Of a stretch of 64,000 bases of DNA, positions 16,343 to 24,978 are shown piece after piece. Origin of the DNA: Betaproteobacteria bacterium (GTDB lineage Bacteria; Pseudomonadota; Gammaproteobacteria; Burkholderiales; Ga0077523); the NCBI GenBank assembly GCA_016125475.1, contig WGLR01000014.1, positions 109,159 to 173,158 of the forward strand, given 5' to 3'. The notes under the pieces are model-generated. The model worked only from the letters and a program-made list of their open reading frames with translations, was not told the DNA's origin and ran no database searches. The translations under genes were made by a program, and so were the position numbers. The first letter of the stretch is position 1, and each line of letters begins with the position of its first letter.

Positions 16343-18727
16343 TCAGGGGTGATCGAATCCGACGATGTCCTTCAGCTCCGGGCAGCCCGACAGCGCGTGC
16401 GCGGCAAGGCGACCGGACATCACGGCCGCCTCGATGCAGCCGCCGTGGAACCCGCAATCCGTCCAGTCGCCCGCGACGGTCAGGTTCGCGTACGTGTCGT
16501 CGAGCGGCGAGATGCGATAGGCGGTGCTGCCGGGGACCGTCAGCACGTAGCGGTCGGACGGATTCAGGCTGACCGTCCAGAACTGGCTGTCGAACGCGCC
16601 CGGATCATCCCGCGACCGATCCGGCGCCTCACTGTCGACGAGCACGGACCAGTCGAAACCGGTCGCGTGCGTGCCGCCCCGCCCGGCACGGGGCCAGAGG
16701 CCGCCGATGTGGTGCTCGAGGAAGCTCACCGCGTTGGACTTCGCGACGTCGTGACACTTCCGCGTCTCGGCCCGGATCTCGGCGAGCAGGTCGGCCCGCT
16801 CACGGCGACCGAGACGCGCGAAATCGAGCTGCCGCACTCTCTCCCAGAGGGGCGTGTCGGCAGGATGCGGGATCTCGGAGCACGCGCCGCAGAAGTACGC
16901 GAGCGACTTCGGTTCGGCAGGGCCGCGCGGCCAGTTCTCCGCGGGTATGACGTGCGTCATGTCGGACCAGGTGTCGAAGGGATCCGAGAAACCGGACAGA
17001 GTGACCGGCGGATCGTCCCAGCCGAGCGCGGCCATGTCCTTGCGCATCCAGAGCTGGAAGGCCTGGGTGGCGACGGTCTTCACGTGTGTCTGCATGTTTC
17101 GCCAGCGTGGCCGTGCGACCAGATCGCCCGCCAGACAGCGTATCGCCCCGAGACCGACCGCGAGCACGACGAGGTGGAAGTCATGACCGGCGCGAAGCAC
17201 GCGCGGTGGCCCGACCCGGCGACGATCCCAGGGCGATTCGAAATCCTGGTCGCGATCCGTGTCGTCCGCGAGCTGTGCGTAATCCGGACGCGCGGGCCAC
17301 GCGGGCATCCGGGCGTCGCCCTCGACGCCGGCACACGCGACGTCGACGAGCGGGTGGTAGCTTTCCTGCCCCGGACGCAGTGCAGCCTGCCGCGCAAACG
17401 TGAGCGAGGAGACGTACGGGTGGTCGGGATCGCCCGTGTCCAGATCGACCGCGTCGAGACGATGGAAGAACTCGAACTTCACGCCCCGTGCGACGAGCAG
17501 TTCGTAGAGCGGCGCGAAGACCACGTCCGCGAGGGACGCGCGCATGCGCCAGAAGAGCGCCCCCCGGTAGGTGTAGAACATGCGCAGCGCGCAGCGCAGT
17601 GCCTGCCCGGCCGCGAGCCCCGGCTTGCGGCCGTCGATCTCCGCATCCGCGAAGGCCATGTCGTAGAGGCCGCGCAGGATCGGCGACGCGAGCGAGGCGT
17701 GCGACGCCCCGTGCTTCTCCAGCCAGTCGCGCGCATCGAAGTCGTTGATCGCATCGAGGCCGTCCGGATGCGAAACCAGGTCGTCGCGCAGGATGCCGAC
17801 CACCGATGTCATGACGAGGTCGATGACCTCGGTCTTTCTCCTGAGGCGCGGATCGATCTTCACGACGTCCTCGAGCTGTCGTCGCGTCGCGGCCGCCACC
17901 GCATCGATGAACTCGAGCAGGGGATACTCCCGGCCCGGCAGAGCGGAACGCCCCTTCAGCATCGTCTCCAGGATCAGCATCGCCTGCAGGAGTCCCGCTG
18001 CCGTGGAGAGCGCGCCCACGCGCACGAGCCTCGCCAGGGCGTCCACGAGCAGGCGCGGCGTGAGCCGCGCGAACGCCTCCTCGCCACGATCGAGCGCCTG
18101 GTCGACGGCAGATCGCCGGCCGGACCGGCCATCGCGCGTGTCGCCCGCCAGGGCTCCGAGCGTGCTCAGCATCAGGGTTCGCAGCAGAAGGATGCTGCGC
18201 ACGAGGTACGCGCTCAGCGAGAACGGGTTCGTCCGTCCAGTGAGCGGATCGCCGGGCAGTCCTTCACCCGGCGGAAACCATGCGGTCCAGGCGTCCCACG
18301 TGCCGTCGGCCGCAGGAGAGGCGACGCCGACGTGCGGATCGGGAAAGAACGCGTCGCGCCAGGACTCGAAAAGCGTGGCCGGCGGCACGGGAGAACCCGC
18401 GTAACGTCGCTCCGGAACTGGCCGGATCCCGTCCGCGCGCCGGTCCGCGAGCTCCGCGTAACATTCGCGAAGCATGCGGAACGCGTTCTCGTAGAACCCC
18501 ATCCAGACGTGCAGACCGTGCTCCTCGATCCGGTCGGCACGTGCCGCATTGCGGCCGGACGCCCCTTTACCGCCGAGACGCCAGCCCATCTGGTAAACCG
18601 TTATGTCGTAACGACCGGCATGCTCGGGCCGCGAAAGCTCGAACGCGGTGGTCATGCCGGCCACGCCACCTCCGACGATGGCGACCCTGACCCTGGACCG
18701 CGACCCTCTCCCCGCAGCCGCGGCCAT
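16343..18727 (-). CDS. Large FAD-dependent oxidoreductase (carotenoid desaturase/amine oxidase superfamily)
   Basis: A 794-residue flavoprotein. The dinucleotide loop RVAIVGGGVAGMTTAFEL is at 13-30. LGGKGASGRN and EEHGLHVWMGFYENAFRML follow, in the way phytoene desaturase-like enzymes arrange the flavin and substrate entrance. The C-terminus TVAGDWTDCGFHGGCIEAAV is the typical second FAD contact. At nearly 800 residues it is much longer than the usual 500-residue desaturases, with an extra helical region in the middle. It may desaturate, hydroxylate or isomerise a long isoprenoid, consistent with the polyprenyl synthetase two genes later. It starts four bases after the quinone oxidoreductase stop. 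Confidence 0.82.
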   Translation of the reverse strand: MAAAAGRGSRSRVRVAIVGGGVAGMTTAFELSRPEHAGRYDITVYQMGWRLGGKGASGRNAARADRIEEHGLHVWMGFYENAFRMLRECYAELADRRADGIRPVPERRYAGSPVPPATLFESWRDAFFPDPHVGVASPAADGTWDAWTAWFPPGEGLPGDPLTGRTNPFSLSAYLVRSILLLRTLMLSTLGALAGDTRDGRSGRRSAVDQALDRGEEAFARLTPRLLVDALARLVRVGALSTAAGLLQAMLILETMLKGRSALPGREYPLLEFIDAVAAATRRQLEDVVKIDPRLRRKTEVIDLVMTSVVGILRDDLVSHPDGLDAINDFDARDWLEKHGASHASLASPILRGLYDMAFADAEIDGRKPGLAAGQALRCALRMFYTYRGALFWRMRASLADVVFAPLYELLVARGVKFEFFHRLDAVDLDTGDPDHPYVSSLTFARQAALRPGQESYHPLVDVACAGVEGDARMPAWPARPDYAQLADDTDRDQDFESPWDRRRVGPPRVLRAGHDFHLVVLAVGLGAIRCLAGDLVARPRWRNMQTHVKTVATQAFQLWMRKDMAALGWDDPPVTLSGFSDPFDTWSDMTHVIPAENWPRGPAEPKSLAYFCGACSEIPHPADTPLWERVRQLDFARLGRRERADLLAEIRAETRKCHDVAKSNAVSFLEHHIGGLWPRAGRGGTHATGFDWSVLVDSEAPDRSRDDPGAFDSQFWTVSLNPSDRYVLTVPGSTAYRISPLDDTYANLTVAGDWTDCGFHGGCIEAAVMSGRLAAHALSGCPELKDIVGFDHP

Positions 18728-18731
18728 GTCG

Positions 18732-19706
18732 TCAGGGCAGCAGGATCGTCGAACCGGTCGTCTTGCGGCTCTCGAGATCCCGGTGCGCCTGCTGCGCGTC
18801 CTTCAGCGCATAGGTCTGGTTGATCTCGATCTTCACCTTGCCCGATTTCACGACGTCGAACAGTTCGTTCGCACTTGCGACGAGATCGGCGCGCGAGGCC
18901 GTGTAGGTCATGAGCGTCGGGCGCGTGACATAGAGCGACCCCTTCTGGGCCAGCAGTCCGAGATCGAATGCCGGCACCGGCCCGGAGCCGTTGCCGAACA
19001 CGACGAGCGTCCCGAGCGGCTGCAGGCAGTCCAGCGACCCCATGAACGTGTCCTTGCCGACCGAGTCGTAGACCACCGGCACCTTGGCACCACCCGTGAT
19101 CTCCTTCACGCGGTCGGTGAAGTTCTCGCGGGTGTAGACGATCGTGTGGTCGTAGCCGTGCGCCTTCGCGAGTTCGGCCTTCTCGTCCGAGCCGACCGTT
19201 CCGATGGTCGTCACGCCGAGCGCCTTGAGCCACTGCCCCGCGATGAGCCCGACACCGCCCGCAGCCGCGTGGAACAGGACCGTCTGGCCGGCCTGTACCC
19301 GGTACGTCCGGCGGATCAGGTACTGCACGGTCATGCCCTTCAGCATCATCGCGGCTGCCTGCTCGTCCGTGATGCCATCGGGAATCTTCACGAGACGATC
19401 AGCCGGGATGATGCGGACTTCCGAATACGCACCGGGCGGCCCGCCCGCGTGGGCCACGCGATCGCCGGGCTTCAGGTAGTCGACACCCGGCCCCACCGCC
19501 TCGACGACTCCGGCAGCCTCGAGGCCGATGCCGCTCGGCAGCGAGACGGGATAGAGGCCCGAGCGGTGATAGGTGTCGATGAAGTTGAGGCCGATCGCCT
19601 TGTTGCGGATCCTGGCCTGTCCCGCGCCCGGATCGCCGACCTCGACGTCCTCGTACACGAGGGCCTCGGGGCCCCCGGCCTGATGTATGCGAATTGCCTT
19701 GCTCAT
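18732..19706 (-). CDS. Zinc-independent NADPH:quinone oxidoreductase
   Basis: A medium-chain dehydrogenase/reductase of 324 residues. The N-terminal QAGGPEALVYEDVEVG and the cofactor segment VLFHAAAGGVGLIAGQWLKALG are typical of QorA, which reduces quinones or enones with NADPH. The zinc-ligand Cys/His pattern of alcohol dehydrogenases is absent. The ATG at 19706 has GGAG seven bases upstream; a TTG two codons earlier is less likely. Only four bases separate it from the FAD oxidoreductase start, so they are probably cotranscribed. Confidence 0.9.
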   Translation of the reverse strand: MSKAIRIHQAGGPEALVYEDVEVGDPGAGQARIRNKAIGLNFIDTYHRSGLYPVSLPSGIGLEAAGVVEAVGPGVDYLKPGDRVAHAGGPPGAYSEVRIIPADRLVKIPDGITDEQAAAMMLKGMTVQYLIRRTYRVQAGQTVLFHAAAGGVGLIAGQWLKALGVTTIGTVGSDEKAELAKAHGYDHTIVYTRENFTDRVKEITGGAKVPVVYDSVGKDTFMGSLDCLQPLGTLVVFGNGSGPVPAFDLGLLAQKGSLYVTRPTLMTYTASRADLVASANELFDVVKSGKVKIEINQTYALKDAQQAHRDLESRKTTGSTILLP

Positions 19707-19775
19707 CTCCAATCTCCAGAGTGTTCGTGTTCGGGGAATCCGCTCGCTCGCGGACTCGCGTTCTTCGGCGTGACG

Positions 19776-20279
19776 TCAGCGGATGAACTGATCGACGTAT
19801 GCGGCGCCCAGGCCGATGGCCTCGTAGTGTTTCCGGCACATCTCGATCTTGGTGAACACGTCCTCGTAGCCGACGGTCTCGCCCTTCTCGTCCACGTAGA
19901 TCATCGCGCCGTTCACGTTGAACATCGTGATCATTTCCTCGACGGGTTCGTCGACGATCAGTGTGTGCACCTCACCGGGCGGCTCGTACACGAACCCGCC
20001 CTGCTCGGCGACCCAGTCGTGTTCCAGGTACCGCCACTTGCCCTTGATGACGTAGCCGAAGACCGCCATGGGGTGCCGGTGCCGCGAGAGGATGCCGCTC
20101 TTGCGCACGCGCAGGAGATTGAACCAGCCTCCGGTGACGGTGTTCAGCATGAGCGGCCGGAACCAGACGTCCGGTGCCTGCGGCACCCAGACGCGCTCGT
20201 CCTCGGGAACGGCCAGCGTGACGATTTCCGGCTGCATGCCTGCGGCCGCCAGGGCGGCAGGATTCATTGGTGCATTCAT
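19776..20279 (-). CDS. Cupin-fold dioxygenase-like protein (2,4'-dihydroxyacetophenone dioxygenase type)
   Basis: A 167-residue single-domain cupin. Candidate metal ligands lie in LSRHRHPMAVFGYVIKGKW (His pair, then Gly) and in EPPGEVHTL (His). The opening region VPEDERVWVPQAPDVWFRPL resembles dihydroxyacetophenone dioxygenases that split C-C bonds in aromatic ketones, but the substrate is not established. The ATG at 20279 has AGGAG eight bases upstream. It lies 69 bases upstream of the quinone oxidoreductase on the same strand and may head the isoprenoid-linked operon. Confidence 0.78.
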   Translation of the reverse strand: MNAPMNPAALAAAGMQPEIVTLAVPEDERVWVPQAPDVWFRPLMLNTVTGGWFNLLRVRKSGILSRHRHPMAVFGYVIKGKWRYLEHDWVAEQGGFVYEPPGEVHTLIVDEPVEEMITMFNVNGAMIYVDEKGETVGYEDVFTKIEMCRKHYEAIGLGAAYVDQFIR

Positions 20280-20517
20280 CGAGACTCCTCGTTGTCCGAA
20301 AACATCGGGGCGACCGTCCCGGCCAGGAAGGAACCCGGTCGTCGCGGAAAAGGGGCGGCGCACGGCAGAGAGCCCGCCGCGTCATGCATATGGCCGGTAC
20401 CGGGCCGTCTCGCCGCCATCGCCGATGCTCCGGCGATTCTAACAGCCGTCACTGCCGCCGACGCGCGCGGACGCCGCGCCCGGAACGCAGAACCGTGCGG
20501 AGGGGCGGGTGTGCCCG

Positions 20518-21735
20518 TCAGGCGTGGCGCCGGATGAAGTCGCGAATGCGCGGATAGATGCGTTCGCGGTAGCGCCGGCCGCTGAAGATCCCGTAGTGCC
20601 CCACGCCGTCGACGAGGAAGTGTTCCCGCTTCGCGGCTGGAATGTTCGTGCAGAGCCCGTGCGCGGCTTCGGTCTGTCCGACGCCGGAGATGTCGTCGAG
20701 TTCACCCTCGATCGTGAAGAGGGCGGTACGCGTGATGTCCTGCGGACGGACCGGTTCGTGCCGCACCTGCCAGGTCCCCAGGGGCAGCGCGTGCTCCTTG
20801 AAGACCACCCGGAGGGTTTCCAGGTAGTACTCCGCGGCCATGTCGAGCACCGCGTTGTATTCGTCGTAGAAGCGACGATGGGCGGCCGCACTGTCGCCGT
20901 CGCCGACGATCAGGTGATTGAAGAAGTCCCGGTGCGCCTCGACGTGCCGGTCGGCATTCATCATGATGAAGCTGATGTGCTGCAGGAAGCCGGGATAGAC
21001 GCGCCTGCCGACACCCGGATAGTTCCCGGGGACCCGCTGGATCACGCGGCTCTCGAACCACGAGAGCGGCCGGCCCGTCGCGAAGCTGTTCACGGCCGTG
21101 GGACTGCGACGGGTATCGATCGGCCCGCCCATCATGGTCATCGTGAGCGGCGCGATCTTTTCCTTGCGCGACGCCATGAGCGAGACGGCCGCGAGGACCG
21201 GCACCGTGGGCTGGCAGACCGAGACGACGTGCACGTCCGGCCCCAGGTACCGTATGAAACCCTCGACGTATTCGACGTAATCGTCGAGATGGAAATGGCC
21301 TTCGTGGACCGGCACCATGCGGGCATCGATCCAGTCCGTCACGTACACGTCGTGCTCGGGGAGCATCGTGCGCACGGTGTCGCGCAACAGCGTCGCGTGG
21401 TGGCCGGACAGGGGCGCGACCACGAGCACCCTGGGGTCGTTTCGCTTCGTATCCCGCCTGAAGTGCAGCAGATCACAGAACGGCTGGACCACCGCGCGCT
21501 CGATCGTGACCGGCACGGTACGTCCGTCGATCACGGTGCCCTCGATGCGCCAGTCGGGCTTCTCGTAACGACGCACGAGACGCATCACCAGTTCGTTGGC
21601 GGCGGCGAAGGTCCTGGAGACCGGCGTGTGCGCCCAGGGGCTGTGCGGCTGCGTGAAGAGTGCATGGCTGGCGCCCGCGAAGGCCTCGAAGGGCGCAAGC
21701 ATGGCGTGCTGCATTTCGTGCAGGGCGTAAAGCAT
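20518..21735 (-). CDS. phaZ: Intracellular polyhydroxybutyrate depolymerase
   Basis: A 405-residue alpha/beta-hydrolase that breaks down intracellular PHB granules. The nucleophile is a Cys rather than Ser: VSVCQPTVP with C174, the hallmark of the PhaZ type first known from Ralstonia. The C-terminal catalytic His lies in VDGVGHYGIFSGRRYRE, and the N-terminal MLYALHEMQHAMLAPFEAFA is also family-typical. A longer open frame exists, but the ATG at 21735 gives the family N-terminus and has GGAG upstream. It indicates that the organism stores polyhydroxyalkanoate, although no synthesis genes lie in this window. Confidence 0.93.
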   Translation of the reverse strand: MLYALHEMQHAMLAPFEAFAGASHALFTQPHSPWAHTPVSRTFAAANELVMRLVRRYEKPDWRIEGTVIDGRTVPVTIERAVVQPFCDLLHFRRDTKRNDPRVLVVAPLSGHHATLLRDTVRTMLPEHDVYVTDWIDARMVPVHEGHFHLDDYVEYVEGFIRYLGPDVHVVSVCQPTVPVLAAVSLMASRKEKIAPLTMTMMGGPIDTRRSPTAVNSFATGRPLSWFESRVIQRVPGNYPGVGRRVYPGFLQHISFIMMNADRHVEAHRDFFNHLIVGDGDSAAAHRRFYDEYNAVLDMAAEYYLETLRVVFKEHALPLGTWQVRHEPVRPQDITRTALFTIEGELDDISGVGQTEAAHGLCTNIPAAKREHFLVDGVGHYGIFSGRRYRERIYPRIRDFIRRHA

Positions 21736-21784
21736 GTTTCCGTGACTCCTATCGCGCGCCTGCCGGACTCCCAGGCTGCGCACG

Positions 21785-21828
21785 CAACATGTTGTTTTGT
21801 TACATAGTGCACTCGCGACTCGGGTCAA
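21785..21828 (-). promoter_or_regulatory. phaZ promoter with palindromic operator candidate
   Basis: On the minus strand TTGACC (21828-21823), a 16-base spacer and TATGTA (21806-21801) form a good sigma-70 promoter. Just downstream the perfect palindrome CAACATGTTG (21785-21794) sits near the expected transcription start, 50 bases before the phaZ ATG. It may be a repressor site; the regulator is unknown. Confidence 0.6.
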
Positions 21829-21892
21829 TTAGATGACGGGGTACGCGCGACGTCAAGCTCGTTGCCCGACAGGAAGCGAATCCCGGGCCCGC

Positions 21893-22879
21893 TCAGACAG
21901 CCCCGATCGGCGGCTCGTCCATGGCAGCAATCTGCTCGCGCAGCTCGAGAATGTGGTCCTGCCAGTACCGCTGGGTGCCGAACCACGGGAAGGCCACCGG
22001 AAAGGCCGGATCGTCCCATCGGCGGGCAAGCCAGGCCGCGTAATGCATCATGCGCAGCGTGCGCAGCGCCTCGACGATCAGCAGTTCGGTACGATCGAAG
22101 TCGCGGAACGTCTCGTAGCCTTCGAGCACGCATGCGAGTTGCGACTCCCGCGTCTCCCGGTCGCCCGACAGCAGCATCCAGAGATCCTGGACCGCCGGTC
22201 CCTGGCACGTGTCGTCGAAGTCGACGAAGTGCGGCCCGTCGTCGGTCCAGAGCACGTTGCCAGGGTGACAGTCACCGTGCAGACGGAGGCGGCGCAGCGG
22301 GCCCGCATGTTCGAAAGCCCGATCGACGGCAGCGAGGGCCATCTCGGCGACGCTGCGATAGGCGGGTTCGAGATCCGGCGGCAGCAGCTTCCGGCCGCAC
22401 AGGAAATCGCGGGACTCGCGTCCCAGTCTCTGCACGGTGAGCGCGTCCCGGTGTTCGTGGCGGGCACGGACACCCACCTGATGAATGCGTGCGATGAAGC
22501 GCCCGATCCAGCGCAGCGTCTCGTCGTCGAATTCCGGCGCACGGCCGCCCCGCCGGGGGAAAACGGCGAGCCGGAACCCGCCGGACCTCGCGAGCGTGGC
22601 CCCGCCGGACAGAGGAATCGGCGCGACGACCGGGACCTCGTCCGCCACGAGTTCGCCGAGAAAGCCATGTTCCTCGAGGATCTGGGCGTCGCTCCAGCGG
22701 TCGGGCCGGTAGAACTTGGCGACGACGAAACCGCCGTCGTCGACCCCCACCTGATACACGCGGTTCTCGTAACTGTTCAACGCCGACAGGCGCCCGTCGC
22801 AGCGGATGCCCGCCTCCTCCACCGCGTCGAGGATGCGCTCGGGCGTGAGCGCCGAGAAGGGATGAGCGGAAGCATTCAT
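21893..22879 (-). CDS. srkA: Stress response serine/threonine protein kinase SrkA (YihE)
   Basis: A 328-residue APH-fold kinase, the same length as Escherichia coli SrkA. N-terminal RLSALNSYENRVYQVG is the family nucleotide loop. The catalytic Asp is in RLHGDCHPGNVLW and the metal Asp in HFVDFDDTCQGP. SrkA counters toxin-linked death and oxidative damage in Escherichia coli. The frame stays open upstream to 23044, but the ATG at 22879 gives the family N-terminus. It is divergent from the hydrolase gene at 23099 with 219 bases between. Confidence 0.92.
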   Translation of the reverse strand: MNASAHPFSALTPERILDAVEEAGIRCDGRLSALNSYENRVYQVGVDDGGFVVAKFYRPDRWSDAQILEEHGFLGELVADEVPVVAPIPLSGGATLARSGGFRLAVFPRRGGRAPEFDDETLRWIGRFIARIHQVGVRARHEHRDALTVQRLGRESRDFLCGRKLLPPDLEPAYRSVAEMALAAVDRAFEHAGPLRRLRLHGDCHPGNVLWTDDGPHFVDFDDTCQGPAVQDLWMLLSGDRETRESQLACVLEGYETFRDFDRTELLIVEALRTLRMMHYAAWLARRWDDPAFPVAFPWFGTQRYWQDHILELREQIAAMDEPPIGAV

Positions 22880-23098
22880 GATCCCCGGATTGTAGTGTCC
22901 CGCCACGCCGGCGGCCGGCACGAAACGCATCCCCGATGGCCGCCGTGCGCGGCATTCCGTCGCGGCGACCGTCTTCGTTGCGGTCGACCCTTGCGCCCGC
23001 GACGTTCCACGCAGCGGGAACGGGAGCGGGATCCGGACGGGCACGTGCTACATTCGCCCGAAGAAGCATCCGCGTCGTTCAAACTCGAGAGGGCTGCC

Positions 23099-24145
23099 AT
23101 GCGATCCACGCTCCACGCGCTCTGTGCCGCGACCCTTCTGCTGGCGGGTTCCGCCGGTGCGCAGGACGGTCCCGACTGTAACCAGCGCATCGAAATGCGG
23201 GACGCCCTGATCGCGTCCGACACGCCGGGGATCTCCCTCTACGTGCGCAACAAGCACGCGGCCTGCGCACGCAAGGGAACGGCCGCCCGCACGCTGCTCT
23301 TCGTGCACGGTGCCACGTACCCGTCCGAAACTTCCTTCGATCTCGAACTGGACGGTGAATCCTGGATGGACTTCATCGCCCGGCACGGCTGGGACGTCTG
23401 GCTCGTCGACCTGCGCGGTTACGGGCGCAGCACGCGTCCGCCCGAGATGAATGCGCCGGCCGAGGACAATCCCCCCATCGTCACGACCGAGGTGGCAGTA
23501 CGCGACGTCCGGTCCGCCGTGCGCTACATCCGCACGCAGACGGGTGCGGAGCGGATCGCCCTGCTCGGGTGGTCGTGGGGCACGACGATCATGGGCGCCT
23601 ATGCGGCGACCTACCCCGAGGACGTGTCCAGGCTCGTGCTCTACGCACCGGTGTGGCTGCGCACGACACCCTCGCCGCTCGCGGGGTCCGGCCCCCTGCC
23701 CGCCTACCGCCGCGTGACGCAGGACTCGGCCCGGCAACGCTGGCTGCGCGGCGTGCCGGCGGACAAGGTCGCGACACTGATCCCCGAGGGGTGGTTCGAG
23801 GCCTGGGCGAGTGCGACGTGGGCGACCGACCCCGAGGCCGCCGACACGGGACTTCTGCGCGCGCCGAACGGCGTCCTGCAGGACATCCGGGCGTACTGGC
23901 TGTCGGACCGGCCGTACTACGATCCCGGGAACATCACGTCACCCACGCTTCTGACCGTTGCCGAATGGGACCAGGACACGCCTCCGTACATGGCGGAAGC
24001 GATATTCGGCCGTCTGACGCTGGCACCGTGGAAACGGCTCGTGATGATCGGCGAGGGCACCCACCACGTCATCCTGGAACGCAACCGGAAGCAGCTCTGG
24101 CATGAGGTCCAGCTGTTTCTCGACGAGGACCGTCCCACGCGCTAG
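23099..24145 (+). CDS. Exported alpha/beta hydrolase
   Basis: A 348-residue hydrolase with a signal peptide (MRSTLHALCAATLLLAGSAGA, cut before QDG), so it is probably periplasmic or secreted. The nucleophile elbow is LLGWSWGTT (G-W-S-W-G), the acid is probably in VAEWDQDTP and the His in GEGTHHVI. FVHGATYPSE supplies the oxyanion region. The fold is that of esterases/proline iminopeptidase-like enzymes; the substrate is unknown. ATG follows GAGAGGGC. Confidence 0.85.
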   Translation: MRSTLHALCAATLLLAGSAGAQDGPDCNQRIEMRDALIASDTPGISLYVRNKHAACARKGTAARTLLFVHGATYPSETSFDLELDGESWMDFIARHGWDVWLVDLRGYGRSTRPPEMNAPAEDNPPIVTTEVAVRDVRSAVRYIRTQTGAERIALLGWSWGTTIMGAYAATYPEDVSRLVLYAPVWLRTTPSPLAGSGPLPAYRRVTQDSARQRWLRGVPADKVATLIPEGWFEAWASATWATDPEAADTGLLRAPNGVLQDIRAYWLSDRPYYDPGNITSPTLLTVAEWDQDTPPYMAEAIFGRLTLAPWKRLVMIGEGTHHVILERNRKQLWHEVQLFLDEDRPTR

Positions 24146-24215
24146 GCGGGGTCACTCCGTCTCGGGACGATCGCCGTCGCGTTGTCTTCGCGGGATGCGG
24201 GCCAGGCCAGGCACG

Positions 24216-24635
24216 TCAGGTCAGGCGGCTGCGCAGCATGACCAGACCGATTGCACCGAGCAGCGGCCACGCGACGAGCACCCGGACGGCACGCCATGCA
24301 TCGGCTCGATAGTCCCTCTGTTCCTGCAGCAGCGATTCGCGTTCGAGCGCGGCGCGCGATGCGGCGTCGCAGGCCTTCGGCGCGTCCATCTCGACCGAGT
24401 CGGGAATGTCGAGGTTGCGCAGGTCGACCAGGCCCCTGTCGGTCGTCTCGTCGCGCTTCTGCTTGCAGATCGCCGCGGCATCCCGGATGGTCATCTTCAC
24501 GCGGAAGAGGGGCGTGTCGAGACCGTCGGCAGTGCGTTTGCAGTAGGCCCAGTAGCCGAGGTTTGCGGTGCCGCCGACGATCGCGACCACGAGGAGGAGA
24601 ACGGGAAGCCAGGAGCCGAACTTGGAGTCTGCCAT
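24216..24635 (-). CDS. Small membrane protein of unknown function
   Basis: A 139-residue protein with a transmembrane segment at 10-29 (WLPVLLLVVAIVGGTANLGYW) and another near the C-terminus (VLVAWPLLGAIGLVML). The loop between them (about 30-115) is charged and carries a few cysteines (YCKR, ICKQ, ACDA). I do not recognise the family. It is convergent with the exported hydrolase and divergent from the DUF4139 gene. Confidence 0.6.
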   Translation of the reverse strand: MADSKFGSWLPVLLLVVAIVGGTANLGYWAYCKRTADGLDTPLFRVKMTIRDAAAICKQKRDETTDRGLVDLRNLDIPDSVEMDAPKACDAASRAALERESLLQEQRDYRADAWRAVRVLVAWPLLGAIGLVMLRSRLT

Positions 24636-24978
24636 CAGGGAAGAGAATGCCGTGTTACCGGGCGCGGACGGGTTCTAGCGCCATTCGTGGCAGGGCCCGA
24701 TGCGAAAACGATGCCTGCGTCGGCATGATCCCCCGTCGGGTACCCGCGCCCCTCGCGATCGCTGCGGAACTGATTGACGCAGCGCGCTATCCTGCGAGAG
24801 CGGCGGCCCGATGGCGCGACGAAGGCGTCGCCACCGGCGCGTGCACGCCCGGCGTACGGCCGGACCGGACCCGGAATCGACCGTCGACAACCTTTACAGC
24901 CGATCCGGCCGCTCGCCGTCGCGCCCGCCCCGCCGGGAGTTCCCGTGCTTCGCCGGCCCACCATCTGGAGGAATGCCC
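24636..24978. other. Divergent intergenic region, nothing recognised
   Basis: This stretch separates the small membrane protein gene from the DUF4139 gene. It should hold both promoters, but I see no convincing -35/-10 pair. The coding frame on the plus strand is open back to 24811; its residues there are Arg-rich and look non-coding. Confidence 0.4.
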
